A stretch of 64,000 bases of DNA, taken from Brienomyrus brachyistius (Eukaryota; Chordata; Actinopteri; Osteoglossiformes; Mormyridae). Position numbers and translations under genes: made by a program. The notes beneath the pieces were generated by a model. It did no database searches. It was not told the origin of the DNA and saw nothing but the letters and a program-made list of their open reading frames with translations. The stretch lies in assembly GCF_023856365.1 (NCBI RefSeq), contig NC_064548.1:10837642-10901641 (forward strand). Reading direction: 5' to 3'. Within the stretch, counting starts at the first letter, position 1, and each line of letters begins with the position of its first letter. Of the stretch, positions 38,973 to 51,200 are shown one piece after another.

Positions 38973-41900
38973 CTCCGTAGACTATGAATAAATTGGCTTC
39001 CTGTGATTGAGGACAGCTTTGGAGTCTGCTGGCCAACATAAAGATTGCTAGCCTGTTCACATCTGGTTTCCTTCCAGTAATATCACAACTTTGTACCAAA
39101 ATATGGAGCCTAAATAGGGCAGGAACTTTTGATTTGATAAGGTCATTCAATTTGCATCCTCAAATCCTTTGTCCACCTTCCGTTGAAATCACAGAGGCTT
39201 TGCTGGTTGTAATTCCTGATTAATTTAGGGCTGGCACTGGACTCGTATCTCTGTTTCTTTTGCAGGATCTTTGAGATGCTCCTAAGGACATCCAGCCCAA
39301 GAGCAGGATGTTTCTGACTGCTAACGGCAAATCCTGCCTGCAGGCCCATAGAAAATGCGATTTGATTTATGGCTTGTGGATGTTTAAATGGCTGAGTTCC
39401 AATGAAAGGAGACCAAGAGTAAGAACAATGTAAATGTGGAGAATGCAAGTAATTTGTATGACGGTGGAGTAAGATGAGAAGCTCGCCAGTGGCAGTTAAA
39501 TCAGGAAATAGGAAAACATACCGGAAACAGTGTATGCAAGGGGTTAAATGAGTTAAAAAAAACATTCCAAATTTGAAAAAATAATATTAACGAATACTTT
39601 TTAACCCATTAATTGCACCGTTGGTATAAAGATTCACAATTCAAACAAACTTCAATTCAGCATTATCTGTTACAGAGTATCAGTAACTCCTTTTAGGCAC
39701 AGCTCATACATAATACAACATTAACTAATACTACAAGTAATAAAAACCAATGAAACAATCAATAAATACATAAATAAGAAATAACTAATAAAAATAATGG
39801 AACGAATAACAATATTGATTTTGTAACATTTAAGATGCTAATGGACAAGAGTACACATGGCCTCTGACAGTAACTCTTTTGAGTGTGTGGTGCTCTAGTA
39901 CAGTTGTAGTCTTTTGCCAGTCAGGGAAAAGAAAGTCACTAACCTAGACTTCCTTTGTCAAGTGGTCATCCACTAGATTATAATTAAGCATGTCGTTTTT
40001 AATCAGGAACTGTTGTTTGAAACAGGCTGATAGTATGATTATCTTTAGGTCAGACTTGTGTATTTTTTTTTATTATTTTTTTTTTATTACTATGCATTAT
40101 AGCTATAAACATGCATAAACCAATTCACTCATACGTTTACGCCATGGTACACAGATGGGCAAAACAGATTAAAACGTTTAAATGTTGGCAAACACGAAAG
40201 CACTAAACAGTATCCATAAATACCTCGAAGACCTTGGAAACCAAGATGACGCAGTCGGTATCGCTTACCTTGAATTATGACAAATATGCCGTGTTCCTTT
40301 CTTCTAAGACCATGAGGAAACAATTCTAAAAGGGTCCGAAAATTGGTAGGATGCCCTGGATCTTTTCTAACAATAATTAAGATTATTTAGAAATCTGTTC
40401 TTTATAGCATTACCACTAGTCAGAGCTCATTAGCTTTTTTCCTTTGTCTTGTAAATCATCTGACTTCTTCGCTATAAGCCATTTGTGCTAAGGAACAGGT
40501 TGTATGCATCTGCCCTCAAAAGTATCCTATTTTTATTGCTTCATTTTGTTAAAAAACCCTTTTGAGGTTGCTTGTAAATGCCATACTATCAGCCACATGC
40601 TTTACCAGTACAGTAAAGGTAATCTTTTTAGAGACATAAAAGATATCATTTAAAAATACTGTCTACAAAATTTATAATTAAAGAATCCAAATGATATTTG
40701 CCGCTTCTTTTGTGCACGTCAGTTAGCTTTCAATGAGTGCAAGCAGATCGTGTATTACGATAACGGCAGTGATGCTAATCACAAGTGCCACCCCTGCCAG
40801 ATGCATTGTCAGGTTTTAAGAGCAGACTCAGCATGAGTGCTAAATGGCATTCCAGGGAGTGGAGTTGCCATGCTGTTCAGAAGGGTGTCCTAGCTGGAAT
40901 AAAGCAGGCATTCCCCCTTGTAGCGCATGTTAGCGAATTTGGCTCCCACCAAAGGGCGAATGCACGTGGATCCTTTCTGCGGACATGGTAGATTTAATCC
41001 GTAGCCTGATTTTATTAGCGAAAGCATTGCGTCATCATAGCCTGCTGAGTTTGCAGCATTGTGGAATTTTCAGAGTTATCCCTCATAGTCCTATTGAGCT
41101 GTACCCAAGTGAGCAAGAAAGTGAGCTACATTTATTTATATTACGTTTACAGTCCAAAGAAACCAAACAGGGAAAGGAAGGCTGCCAACTAAAACCGGTG
41201 CAGTAAAAGTCATTCATTTGTGAAATATTCTCTCTAAGGATAATAAAAAATCATGTATTGTCCATGTAAGAATTACTATGCTGTTATTGTTCCTGATTGA
41301 CATTTTGTCTTACGTTTACACAAATTGCACCAAAGCCAAAATCATTCAGCGTAGTCAGTACACATGCACCTTTCATTCTACATTTACACCTTTCTCATAC
41401 TTTTTCTACTGGTCTTCATTGATTGTAGTCCAAAATAGTAAAATAAACCTAATGCAAGTGATTGTAGAAATATATTGTACGACTTGTAGAGTTATTAACC
41501 TCAAGTAACATAACAGTGAAAATGGTCTGAAGTTGAGCAGGATTTATTTATGAACATGGTGATCCTAGGAGGCACTTTTCAGATCTCTCGTACATGCTGG
41601 GGAGGGGCTGATCCTGGGAGAGGGAGGAGAAAACTCTGGAGGAACCAGTTAGAATCAGGCTGTAGTGTGCCCTCCACCCCCATCTCTTTGAGTGGGGCAC
41701 CCTTTTTTTCAACTTTTCCTGTCTGGCTGGAAGGCTGCATGTTGTGTGTGTGCATTGAACCTGAGAAGAGAGAGTGTGCTGGGACAGAAGGGATGTCTGA
41801 ATTTGCTCTTAGGCCATAAATGAGCTACTGGTGAGCATCATGTCTAAGATCGGCCTCCAGTTGTGTCTTTATGTCTTGCTTGCAATCAGTGTGGGATGCA

Positions 41901-44900
41901 TAGATGCATGGCTCTGGTCTTGGAGTGCGTCCACAACGGAGGCCCCATCTGCAAACCAGCAAGGATTTGATAACTCCACTGGAATCAAAGACGAGCAGAG
42001 TATTGCTGGAGTGGGAGAAGAGATCGTAAATGTGGCCAGCGGAATTCGCGAGTCCATGCAGACGTGGAACCAAAACCCAGATGAGGAATCGTCTGAGCCG
42101 AACATTACAGCACCTGCTTCTCCAACAGCACCTGGAAACCTGACAAACACCAACTTCACTGCTTCCGCTGTCGAGCCAGGGATCATTAAGGGAGACGAGA
42201 TGGGTAATATCACATCAGCTTTGCAGAGTGCAGATAATGGAACGTCAGTAGGGGAGGAAGGTGGGTCAGGATCTGGATCTTATGCAGGGGACAGGCATGG
42301 GGACACTGTTATCTATAAAAGAATCATGGAGCTTACTAGCCTTAATGATAGTGTAGATGCAGAGACAGAGATGGGACCTTCGAGAATGACAAAGAAGAAT
42401 CTCTCCCTGATTACTATGGACAATCAAAGCAATTCATCTGAGGCAAAAGGCACTAATCAAATGGGTAATCATCTCGAAAGCCAGCATCTCATATTTAACC
42501 CCGATGAGTCGTCCTATAGTACAAATAGTAGCAAAAGTAGTTTTAACATTATTTATAGTGATAATGATACTAATGTAGCAGTGGTGGGACAGCCCTATGA
42601 GAATGCCTCAATGGGTAATGTGCTAAATGCTAATAATAGCAAGCAATATGTGAATAGCAATTCTTCCATTCTGGAGTCCCCTCGTTGTGTGCCCGTTGAT
42701 TGGGACTTGCAGTTTTGCACTTTAGTGGGTGTTCAGAGCTTCGTGGTGCCCAATTTCTTCAATCATAGCAGCATGGCGGATGTCCGTGAGTTTTATTTTC
42801 ATTGGGAATGGCTCCTGAAGTCACGCTGCCACTGTAGCTTGGAGTGGTTTTTCTGTCTGCTGCTGGTGCCCAGGTGTGGGTCAGAGGGCCCACGTCCTGC
42901 CCTGCCCTGTCGCAGCTTCTGCGAGGTCCTGCTGGACAGCTGCTGGAGGTTCCTTGATGACGGCCACTTCCCCGTGGCCTGTCACTCTCTTCCCGACGAG
43001 GAGGACGATGGCAATCAGTGCCTATCAGTTAGTAGCTGGAAAGGTAAATGCAGGTTAAGATGTATGCCTTTTGGTATACATTTTGAACCCGCACCACCTG
43101 TCTGTCTGTGTGTCCATCCATATAATTAATAAGGGCACATTTCGCTACTAAAATCCATCGTCAGGTCAGTCTGATTTGCATTGGCTTGAATGGAAATTAA
43201 GCTTCTGTAGCTGTGCGGACTGGGAATTCCACAGCCAGAATTGAGAACCTCTCACCATGCTTACACCAGTGGCTCCAAACAGAGGCATGAATTTGGAGCA
43301 AGCATGTTTAGCACTGTTTTACAGGTTGGATCCCAGTGTCCTACAATCTGCATGTGCTATTAATGGCCATTTCTTCTTCACTGTGTCTAAAGCATGTCAT
43401 GCATCTTCTGAAGTGTTTGTGTCATCACATCATAAACCGACTGTGATTTAGCTTTTGGGCGTTAACAGGGAGTCTTACACCAAGTCGGTAAGTAAAAGAA
43501 CACTGTAGTTTTACCAGTAACAAGCTTTTGATATTGCAATTTATAGTATAACTCGGTATACATAGCTTTTGATTTTAAACACCATATATTTCTGTGGAAT
43601 ACTATATTTTACTTATATGTTTTCATTGGCTATGTCTCTCAGGAAGATTATAAGGGTAGCTGTAAAATTTATTCGTTAGTGGAGTAGAGCATAGCGTGAG
43701 GAGATAGTATATAATTTGGAAATCTTGTAAAATATAGGGTAGATTTATGGGGTAAAGCATTGATTCAGGAAAACTAGGACATACATGCAGTGGTTTGCAG
43801 AAGAAAAAAACAGTTGTGTGTACATGTTCAGTGTGCATGTCCAGTGTGCGTGTCCACTGTGCGTGTCCAGCGTGCGTGTCCAGTGTGCGTGTCCACTGTG
43901 CGTGTCCAGCGTGCGTGTCCAGCGTACGTGTCCAGTGTGCGTGTCCAGTGTGCGTGTCCAGCGTGCGTGTCCAGCGTACGTGTCCAGTGTGCGTGTCCAG
44001 CGTACGTGTCCAGTGTGCGTGTCCAGCGTACGTGTCCAGTGTGCGTGTCCTGTGTGCGTGTCCTGTGTGCGTGTCCTGTGTGCGTGTCCAGTGTGCGTGT
44101 CCTGTGTGCCCTGCAATGAACTGGAGTCTCATGCTCTACTCTGTCTGGGAGGCTTCAGCACCCCCCCCCCCCCCAAACATCCTAGATAAGTAGAATCTTA
44201 CAAAACATACTGTACAAAGTGTGCAGTGTTTATTTAAAAATATTTTTGGTTTCCACAATTGGTTCTTTCATTGTATTATGCATCTTATTGTAAGTGTTTA
44301 CCTTCAGGGCACAGAAGTTCCTTTAGAATGTACTGTATTCTCCACGGTCGAAAATGCACTTTGTATGAGGGGTTGTCTGACATTTTTATGTAATTATATT
44401 AATTATATTCCAGTTGATCTGTCTCTTGCCTCCTGGGGTTGAGAGTGATAAGTGTTATCCTTGTCATGTCAGAGACACCATGCGGCTCTCTCAGTATGCG
44501 GCAGTACCATGCGGCAATCTCAGAGATTTGGTAGATGTTGATAAATATGAGATGTAAGATCACAGGGCTTCATGGATAGTGTCATGCGGTAAAATAGAAC
44601 CATTTTTAATGATTCTATTTTAAAAATGTTTATTTTATGTAATGCTTCTGGTTACTGTTGTTCTTGGACTGGTCATTGTATCTAGCTTCTGACTGCTAGA
44701 GTGCCACATCTGCATGGATTAAATCCAGATAGTCTATTTTTAAGACCTTCTATCACTCCGGCAGGCTTCAGCTCTGACATTGTGTAGTGGACTCGAAATC
44801 TCAGATAGCACAGTGGGGCTGATGATGTGCAGATGAGAGCAGAAGCACCTTTGTGGATCCTCACAGTCACCTTCACGCCTGTGGTCATGTTCTTTATAGA

Positions 44901-47417
44901 ACAAGCTGTTGAACAGTCAGCCATAGCTGAACATCTGAAGGGCGTAACTGTCTCTAAAGCCACATCTGGACATATTTCAACTTCGTGTGGTTATCCCACC
45001 AAGCAATATCCTGTTGTTCTTCATGCAAATCAAGCAGCTTATATGAAGCAAATCGTGCCGTTCACAGTGCATTTTACTGCAAATTTTTACTGTGTTTTCT
45101 TCCGCCTGCTCCTCCCAGGATTAGTAATGAAACATATTGTGTGTGTCAGGATCCCCCAAGAGTTTCTCTGTGTGTGGGCAAGAGCCATTTCTCTCATTCT
45201 GAAAGCCTCCTTATCTCTGGTGCATCTGTGTCGTGCATGAACCTCATGGGGGAGTCCATCGTTGCCTCTGTTAATTTTCTGCTGGAATTCAGCCCTCGCA
45301 AGCAGGCCGCCATGAACAATGGGTTCCATGCAGGATCTCGGTGGTTTTCCGTGACTGCGGCGGGTGGGACGAGTGGCTGTCAGAGCACGGCAGTCGTGCC
45401 CTGAGGAAAGAACGCTGGGTGAGAGGCCCTTTTGTCTGATTTCCGTGAGAACAAGGCAGTTTCTCACTGGCACTAAGCAACATGGCCGAGCATCTTTTGT
45501 TAACAGAGGCATGTTGTGATATATGTCTTATTGGATGACTGGCTCCTATTTCAGTAGATCAGCTGTTAATCATGGACCTCACAAGGCTGCGCGTAAGAAA
45601 CAATCTTTTCTATTAGTGGGAGTGCATTTTGAGGGTGAAAAGAATCAATCAGTTGATCAATCAGTCAATCAATCAATCAATCAGTTGAAGTTTTATTGTT
45701 TTATTTGTAATATGCACAGTTATACTTAGCAATTTGCAGTGTACTTCTTGGGTGCTTAGCTCCAGGACTGTGAAACGGGACCACAAGTATTAAGAGACAA
45801 AACATTAAACAATAGTTAGAGATATGCATAAATAGTGTGCATTTTGCAGTAAAGTAACAGGTAGTAGAGCAAAGCGTCAACAGAAAAAGTGAGTAAGTTT
45901 TTACATATGTGAGCTATATACAGGGGCCTGGGAGGGGGCACGGTTACCCAGGCAGATTCAGAGAGCCCTGAACTTCATTGGAGACGCTGAATACGGAAAA
46001 TAATCATATATACGCTCAGGAAACATTGTATATCCACTCAGCAAGTTCTACTGGAGGATCTTCGTATTTCTACCACAGTGGAACATCCCCCCCCCCCCCC
46101 CCACCCCGCCTGCCACCCCTCCGGAGCTTGGCAATTTCTATAGTGGGTGAACACCCTCCCCACCCAGGGGCCCAAGGTGCCTCCCCCCAGAATTCCCAGC
46201 TACACCCCCAGCTGTAAATGTACATGTTGATTGGGCTGCCGTGGCACATTGGTCACGCATTGGTCCTAGACACTGTCCTACACACGTTCGTATCCATAAG
46301 TTAGGTGGATTGTTAGAGTGAAACCTGACTCCTCCTGATGGCTGTTCTAAGAGTGAGATAAATTTTGGTTTTGCCATCTGTTCCATGTCAGTCACAAATC
46401 AGTCCTTTTTTGTGTTGAATAGTGATACATGGGTATTTAAGCACTGGATGCCTTTATGCTTGGCTCACTGCGCCTGGTTGTCCTCTGCAGGCAAATTTAA
46501 ACAGGGTTCCAATTAAGGGAAAAATCTGCAAAGAACAATGTACCTCTGCCAAAAATCCACCGCTACAATTACATTGTGTAAGCAATCAAGTAATAGATAT
46601 GAGCAATAGCATATGGTTAACAGAGAATGGGATTGACTATCTATCTGTCTGTCTGTCTGCCTGTCTGTCTGTCTGCACTACATGGACAAACCCAAGCGCA
46701 ATGCCAAGTGTTAGATGTAGTGGTGTGAAGCATGCTGCCACTGAACTCTTGAGCAGTGGAAACGTGTTCTGTGGAATGAGGAATCACGCTTCTCTGTCTG
46801 GCAGTCTGATGGATGAGTCTGGGTTTGGCAAATGCCAGGAGAACGTTGCCTACCTGATTGCATTGTGCCAAATGTAAAGTCTGGTGAAGGAGGGATAATG
46901 GTATGGGGTTGTTTTTCAGGGGTTGGTCTAGGTCCCTTGGTTCCAGTGAAGCGAACTGTTAATGCTTCAGCATACCTAGACATTTTGGACAGTTCTATGC
47001 TTCCAGCTTTGTGGGAACAGTTTGGGGAAGGCCCTTTTCTGTTCAGGCATGACTGTGCCCCAATGCACAAAGCAAGGTCCATATAGACATGGTTGAGTCC
47101 ATTTGGTGTGGAAGAACTGGCCCACACAGATCCCTGACCTCAACCCCACTGAATGCCTTTGGGATGAACTAGAATGGAAATTGCGAGCCAGGCCTTCATG
47201 TCCAACATCAGTGCTTGACCTCACCAATACTCTTGTGGATGAATGGGCAAACGTTCCCACAGACACACTCCACATTCTTGTAGAAAGCTTTCCCAGAAGA
47301 GTGGCAGCTAGTTTAGCTGCAAAGGGGAGACCAGCTCCATAGTGATGCATATGGATTTAGAATCGGATGCCATATAAGTTCCTGTAGGTTTCTTGACCAG
47401 GTGTCCCAGTACTTTTG

Positions 47418-47500
<83 letters not shown>

Positions 47501-47991
47501 GTCTGTCTGTCTAGCCATTATATTACACACTCTGTGTATGTCTGTGTGTGTGTGTGTGTGTGTGCGTGTGTGTGTGAGCGGGTATACCTATCCTTATGGG
47601 GACACAATGTCCCCATAACGTGATAAATATCCGTTTTTTTCCCTTATGGGGACCGGTTTCCTGGTTTTATAAAACTCTATTTTATAAAAATCAGTGACTG
47701 CTATGAAAAAACTAAAAATGCAAAAACTCTTGTATTTTGCTTGGTCACTTATGGTTATGGTTAGGGCAGGGTGGGGGTTAAGGTTGTCATAGTTAGCGTT
47801 AGCATTTTTGTCATAGAAGTGAATGAGTGAATGACCCATAAGGATAGGTATACCCTACGTGTGTGTGTGTGTGTGTATCCATCCATCCATCCATCCATTT
47901 TCCAACTCGCTTATCCTACTGGGTCACGGGGGGTACAGAGTCGATCCCGGAAACAATGGGCACGAGGCAGGGAACAACCCAGGACGGGTGG

Positions 47992-48063
<72 letters not shown>

Positions 48064-48147
48064 CTGCAAAGTTAGCTGACTCTAATTTCATTATAATGTC
48101 ACAAAGTATGTACAAAGTTCTGTCCATATAGGTATTCATGTACTGTG

Positions 48148-48231
<84 letters not shown>

Positions 48232-51200
48232 CACAGTACATGAATACCTATATGGACAGAACTTTGTACATACTTTGTGACATTATAATGAAATTAGAGT
48301 CAGCTAACTTGCCCTAGTAGTAAAAGCCACTTGAGTAAACAGTTTGTCACAGTACAAGAATATACTAATGGCAATTATCATGGGTCCTATTCTGATGTTT
48401 TGCTTGGAGAGTAATTGCAACTATAGCGAATTTAGTTTGCTATGACGATTCTTCTAATTCTTGCTTTCCCATGGACAACTGTGGCCCAGTGCTGTTTTGA
48501 GAGACAGTTTCCGCCTGTAAATTTTCCACTGCTATTTTTTACTTTCAAACTTTTTATTTAAAAGGGCTTGTGATCTGATTAGACAACGTATACAAAAACC
48601 CAGAATTTCTCATGAATTCAGTATTTCGTTTTGCTCCGTCTCCAGCTTTTTGCTCCAGTCTTTACTCTTCCAGCGGCACCAAGGGTCAGAGGGCTTTTTG
48701 TGCTCATGGTCATGAAATGAAAGGATTGACCAGTACCATGAACTGGCCTGCTCAGATATGGCTGTTCTGCTCCATTTGCTGGTTCACTTGCCACCAGGGG
48801 TTAACAAGTGTTAATTACAGACTTTCGTACCAGGATGCACATTCCAGGTTCAAGGCTCACTTTTACCTTCAGGCTACTGATTAAACTAACCGACTTTCTT
48901 CTCTAATACAAAGTTGTCTGGCTGTGTTGATTTCTTGCACATTTCGACTAAGAGGAGGAAATTCTTGTCAGTTTAAACAATGCAAAACGTTTTGCACATT
49001 TCAGATTTTTGGGCATCTTTTCCTGCAGCTGTGAGGGATTTGGTGAAAATATGAGTGATGTGGTGAAAATATAGGCATGATAAATATCTTTTGGGAAAAT
49101 GCACAGGGCTTGTATAGCTCTAAAATGATGTAGTGCGCATGCTGTACTGCTGGTCTTACACCAAAAACAGGCCTGCGTTGCCTCAGGGCTTCTCTACTCC
49201 CACGTTACCAAAACAGACATTTTGGGTTGGGGGCAATAATGATTTATTACATGCTGTGAAGAAAGCAACAGTTTGCTGGGGGGGGGGGGGTTAATCCATA
49301 GGCTGACATGCAATAAGAAATGTCCGAGGCCTGCTTGGGTTTGTCAGCTTTGTAGTAATCATGTCCGAAGTGGTGATGGTTCAGATGTGATGTATGTGAG
49401 CTATAACATGACTCGGCGTGTCTTGGAAAGCAGATGTCTGGTTGCGGGGTTTGTTTTACAGATGTGTTCTGTTGAGGTGTGAATATTACTGGATGCAAAC
49501 GAATCTTCATTTCATAAGCACTTTTCTGCTGCAGTAGGCAGTGAAAAGACCACAGATCGGTGGAGCATTCCCCTTGTTTTAGTGCTTCCACCTGAACATC
49601 ATCACCATGCTTAGATATCTTTGACTTTGAATGTGAAGGGAGCGAGTACATACATGTCACATGGATGCACACTGAGGTCTGCTTCAAAAGCCAGTGACAG
49701 TGTTCATTATAATTCCCAGACAGCCAAATTCATGCCTAAAGGGGAAGTCATATGAAAGAGATTTTGAAATAGACAGTTTTTTATTCAGGAATAATTATCA
49801 TTTAAAAAAATTCATTGTAATATCTAAGCAGCAGGAAAACTGTCGTCTGAGACGACTAAGGACACAGAAGGATCAGTGTTTTTTTTTGGTGAAATGCATG
49901 TTTCTGTGTTTCTCTGCAAGCTCTGTAGTTTTCTTTAAAGTACTTGCCTCCTAGGCAAGTTCAGGTAACTGACACTAAGATGATGGCTTTGGATACAGTG
50001 AGTCTCTAATAAGCCCAAGCAGGTGTTTCGGAAGGAAGACTCGACAGTGTGTGTTTGCTGTCTATGCTGTTATGAGAAAATAAATACGCTAAAAGCTTTT
50101 AATGCAAATAATTTAATGTTGTCATTCCTCTAGCCCGGCCTTCACTAGCTGAGATTAGCCACGGCACAGTCCATCAGGCAGGTTGAGGTTTATCTCCAGA
50201 AATTAATCATGTGGTTATATTTTACATCGGTGTTTCAGAGAGATCATCAATAGGACACCCTTCAACTTTTTATTTGTTTTTTAATTATATCCTTTGTCGA
50301 GTCTAGTGAGAAAATGTCTGTGCTAATAACATGAGAAATGACGCCCAAGCAAGCGGAGATCTGAAAAATAACGACAAACACACTTCCCTTTCATAACTCT
50401 CTGTCTGCCGGGTGGTGAGGAATTCCCCGTTTCGTTTGGGCCTCATTTTTCAAGTTTAGCCCTTTACAGCGAAAGGAATCGCCTTGAGTGGACAGTAAAT
50501 CTTTTGTAAACCTGAATTCCCGTCAGAGTTCAGACAGCATGGCGTCTGCTTTGTTGGCCTGAAAACGGAGAGGTTTCTTTTCTGTAGCTGTTACATGAAT
50601 AACGAAAACAGACTTAGCGTTTGTTAACAACTTAGCAACAGTTTTACTTAGCGTATGTTAGCGACTTGGCAATTTTGTTTAATTTATAGCACAGTTTTCT
50701 TTCCTTTTTTTGTCCTCCATTTTGTGCTCCACTTTAATCCTAACCTCCACACGATGTAGGCTGAGTAATAGAATCTGCTTTCTAACCCATCATCACACAG
50801 CCACCATAGTAGACAATGTAGTTTGCCAAGTCCTAATGTCCTTGCTTCTCTTCCTCCAGACGATACCATCATATCCTTACAGCAGCTGATTGGAGACCCC
50901 AACCCTTCTGATCTCACCCAAATCGACACTCCCGATAATACCCCTGGCTATGTCTTTGGCCCGGACACCAACATTGGCCAGATAGCCCGAGGCCATTTTC
51001 CCACCCCCTTCTTCCGCCACTTCTCCATCCTCTTCAACCTGAAACCTACGTCCTCCAAGGCCGGTGTCATTTTCTCCATCACCGATGCCAGCCAGCAAAT
51101 CATGTATGTTGGCGTCAAGCTGTCAGAGGTGAATAACGGAAGACAAAATGTCATCTTCTATCACACGGAGCCTGGCTCCCAGACCTCCTACATGGCGGCC

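Larger units (their letters stand above)
8228..41519 (+). other. Large col18a1 intron between short-form and long-form starts
   Basis: About 33 kb, largely AT-rich, with no supported protein gene on either strand. Listed separately are MITEs (13531-13845, 37299-37551), SINEs and other interspersed repeats (12262-12316, 15935-16068, 18778-18945, 33248-33478), microsatellites, the polypyrimidine tract (23491-23925) and local CpG-rich patches (22915-23060, 29390-29600). For short-form transcripts the intron extends on to 50859. Confidence 0.7.
43044..50859 (+). other. col18a1 intron between frizzled exon and TSPN exon, repeat-dense
   Basis: 7.8 kb holding the 13-bp minisatellite (43821-44110), an internally deleted Tc1-like element (46676-47419), TATC, TG and TA microsatellites, a MITE (47580-47855), a truncated SINE (47877-47994) and a perfect palindrome (48069-48310). 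The rest is unremarkable AT-rich intron. Several ORFs of 60-150 codons near 44.8-45.5 kb and 48.6-49.7 kb show no recognisable domain. Confidence 0.75.

Noticed and set aside
43623..44193. Five overlapping ORFs of 109-169 codons on both strands with Cys-Val or Thr-His repeats
   Set aside because: They translate the 13-bp minisatellite, which lacks stops in those frames; no flanking coding signal.
44827..45512. ORFs of 137-141 codons on both strands in the frizzled-TSPN intron
   Set aside because: Overlapping in different frames and strands with no recognisable motif; nothing links them to col18a1 splicing.
47831..48241. Ile-Tyr repeat ORFs on both strands
   Set aside because: Translation of (TA)n arrays around the palindrome.
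48069..48310. Palindrome as a microRNA hairpin
   Set aside because: Arms are perfectly paired over 82 bp with a long TA core, unlike the imperfect ~30-bp stems of pre-miRNAs.
50823..50859. Upstream extension of the TSPN exon frame (starting at a TTG)
   Set aside because: It is intron sequence: a good CTTCCTCCAG acceptor ends at 50859, and frame and homology begin after it.
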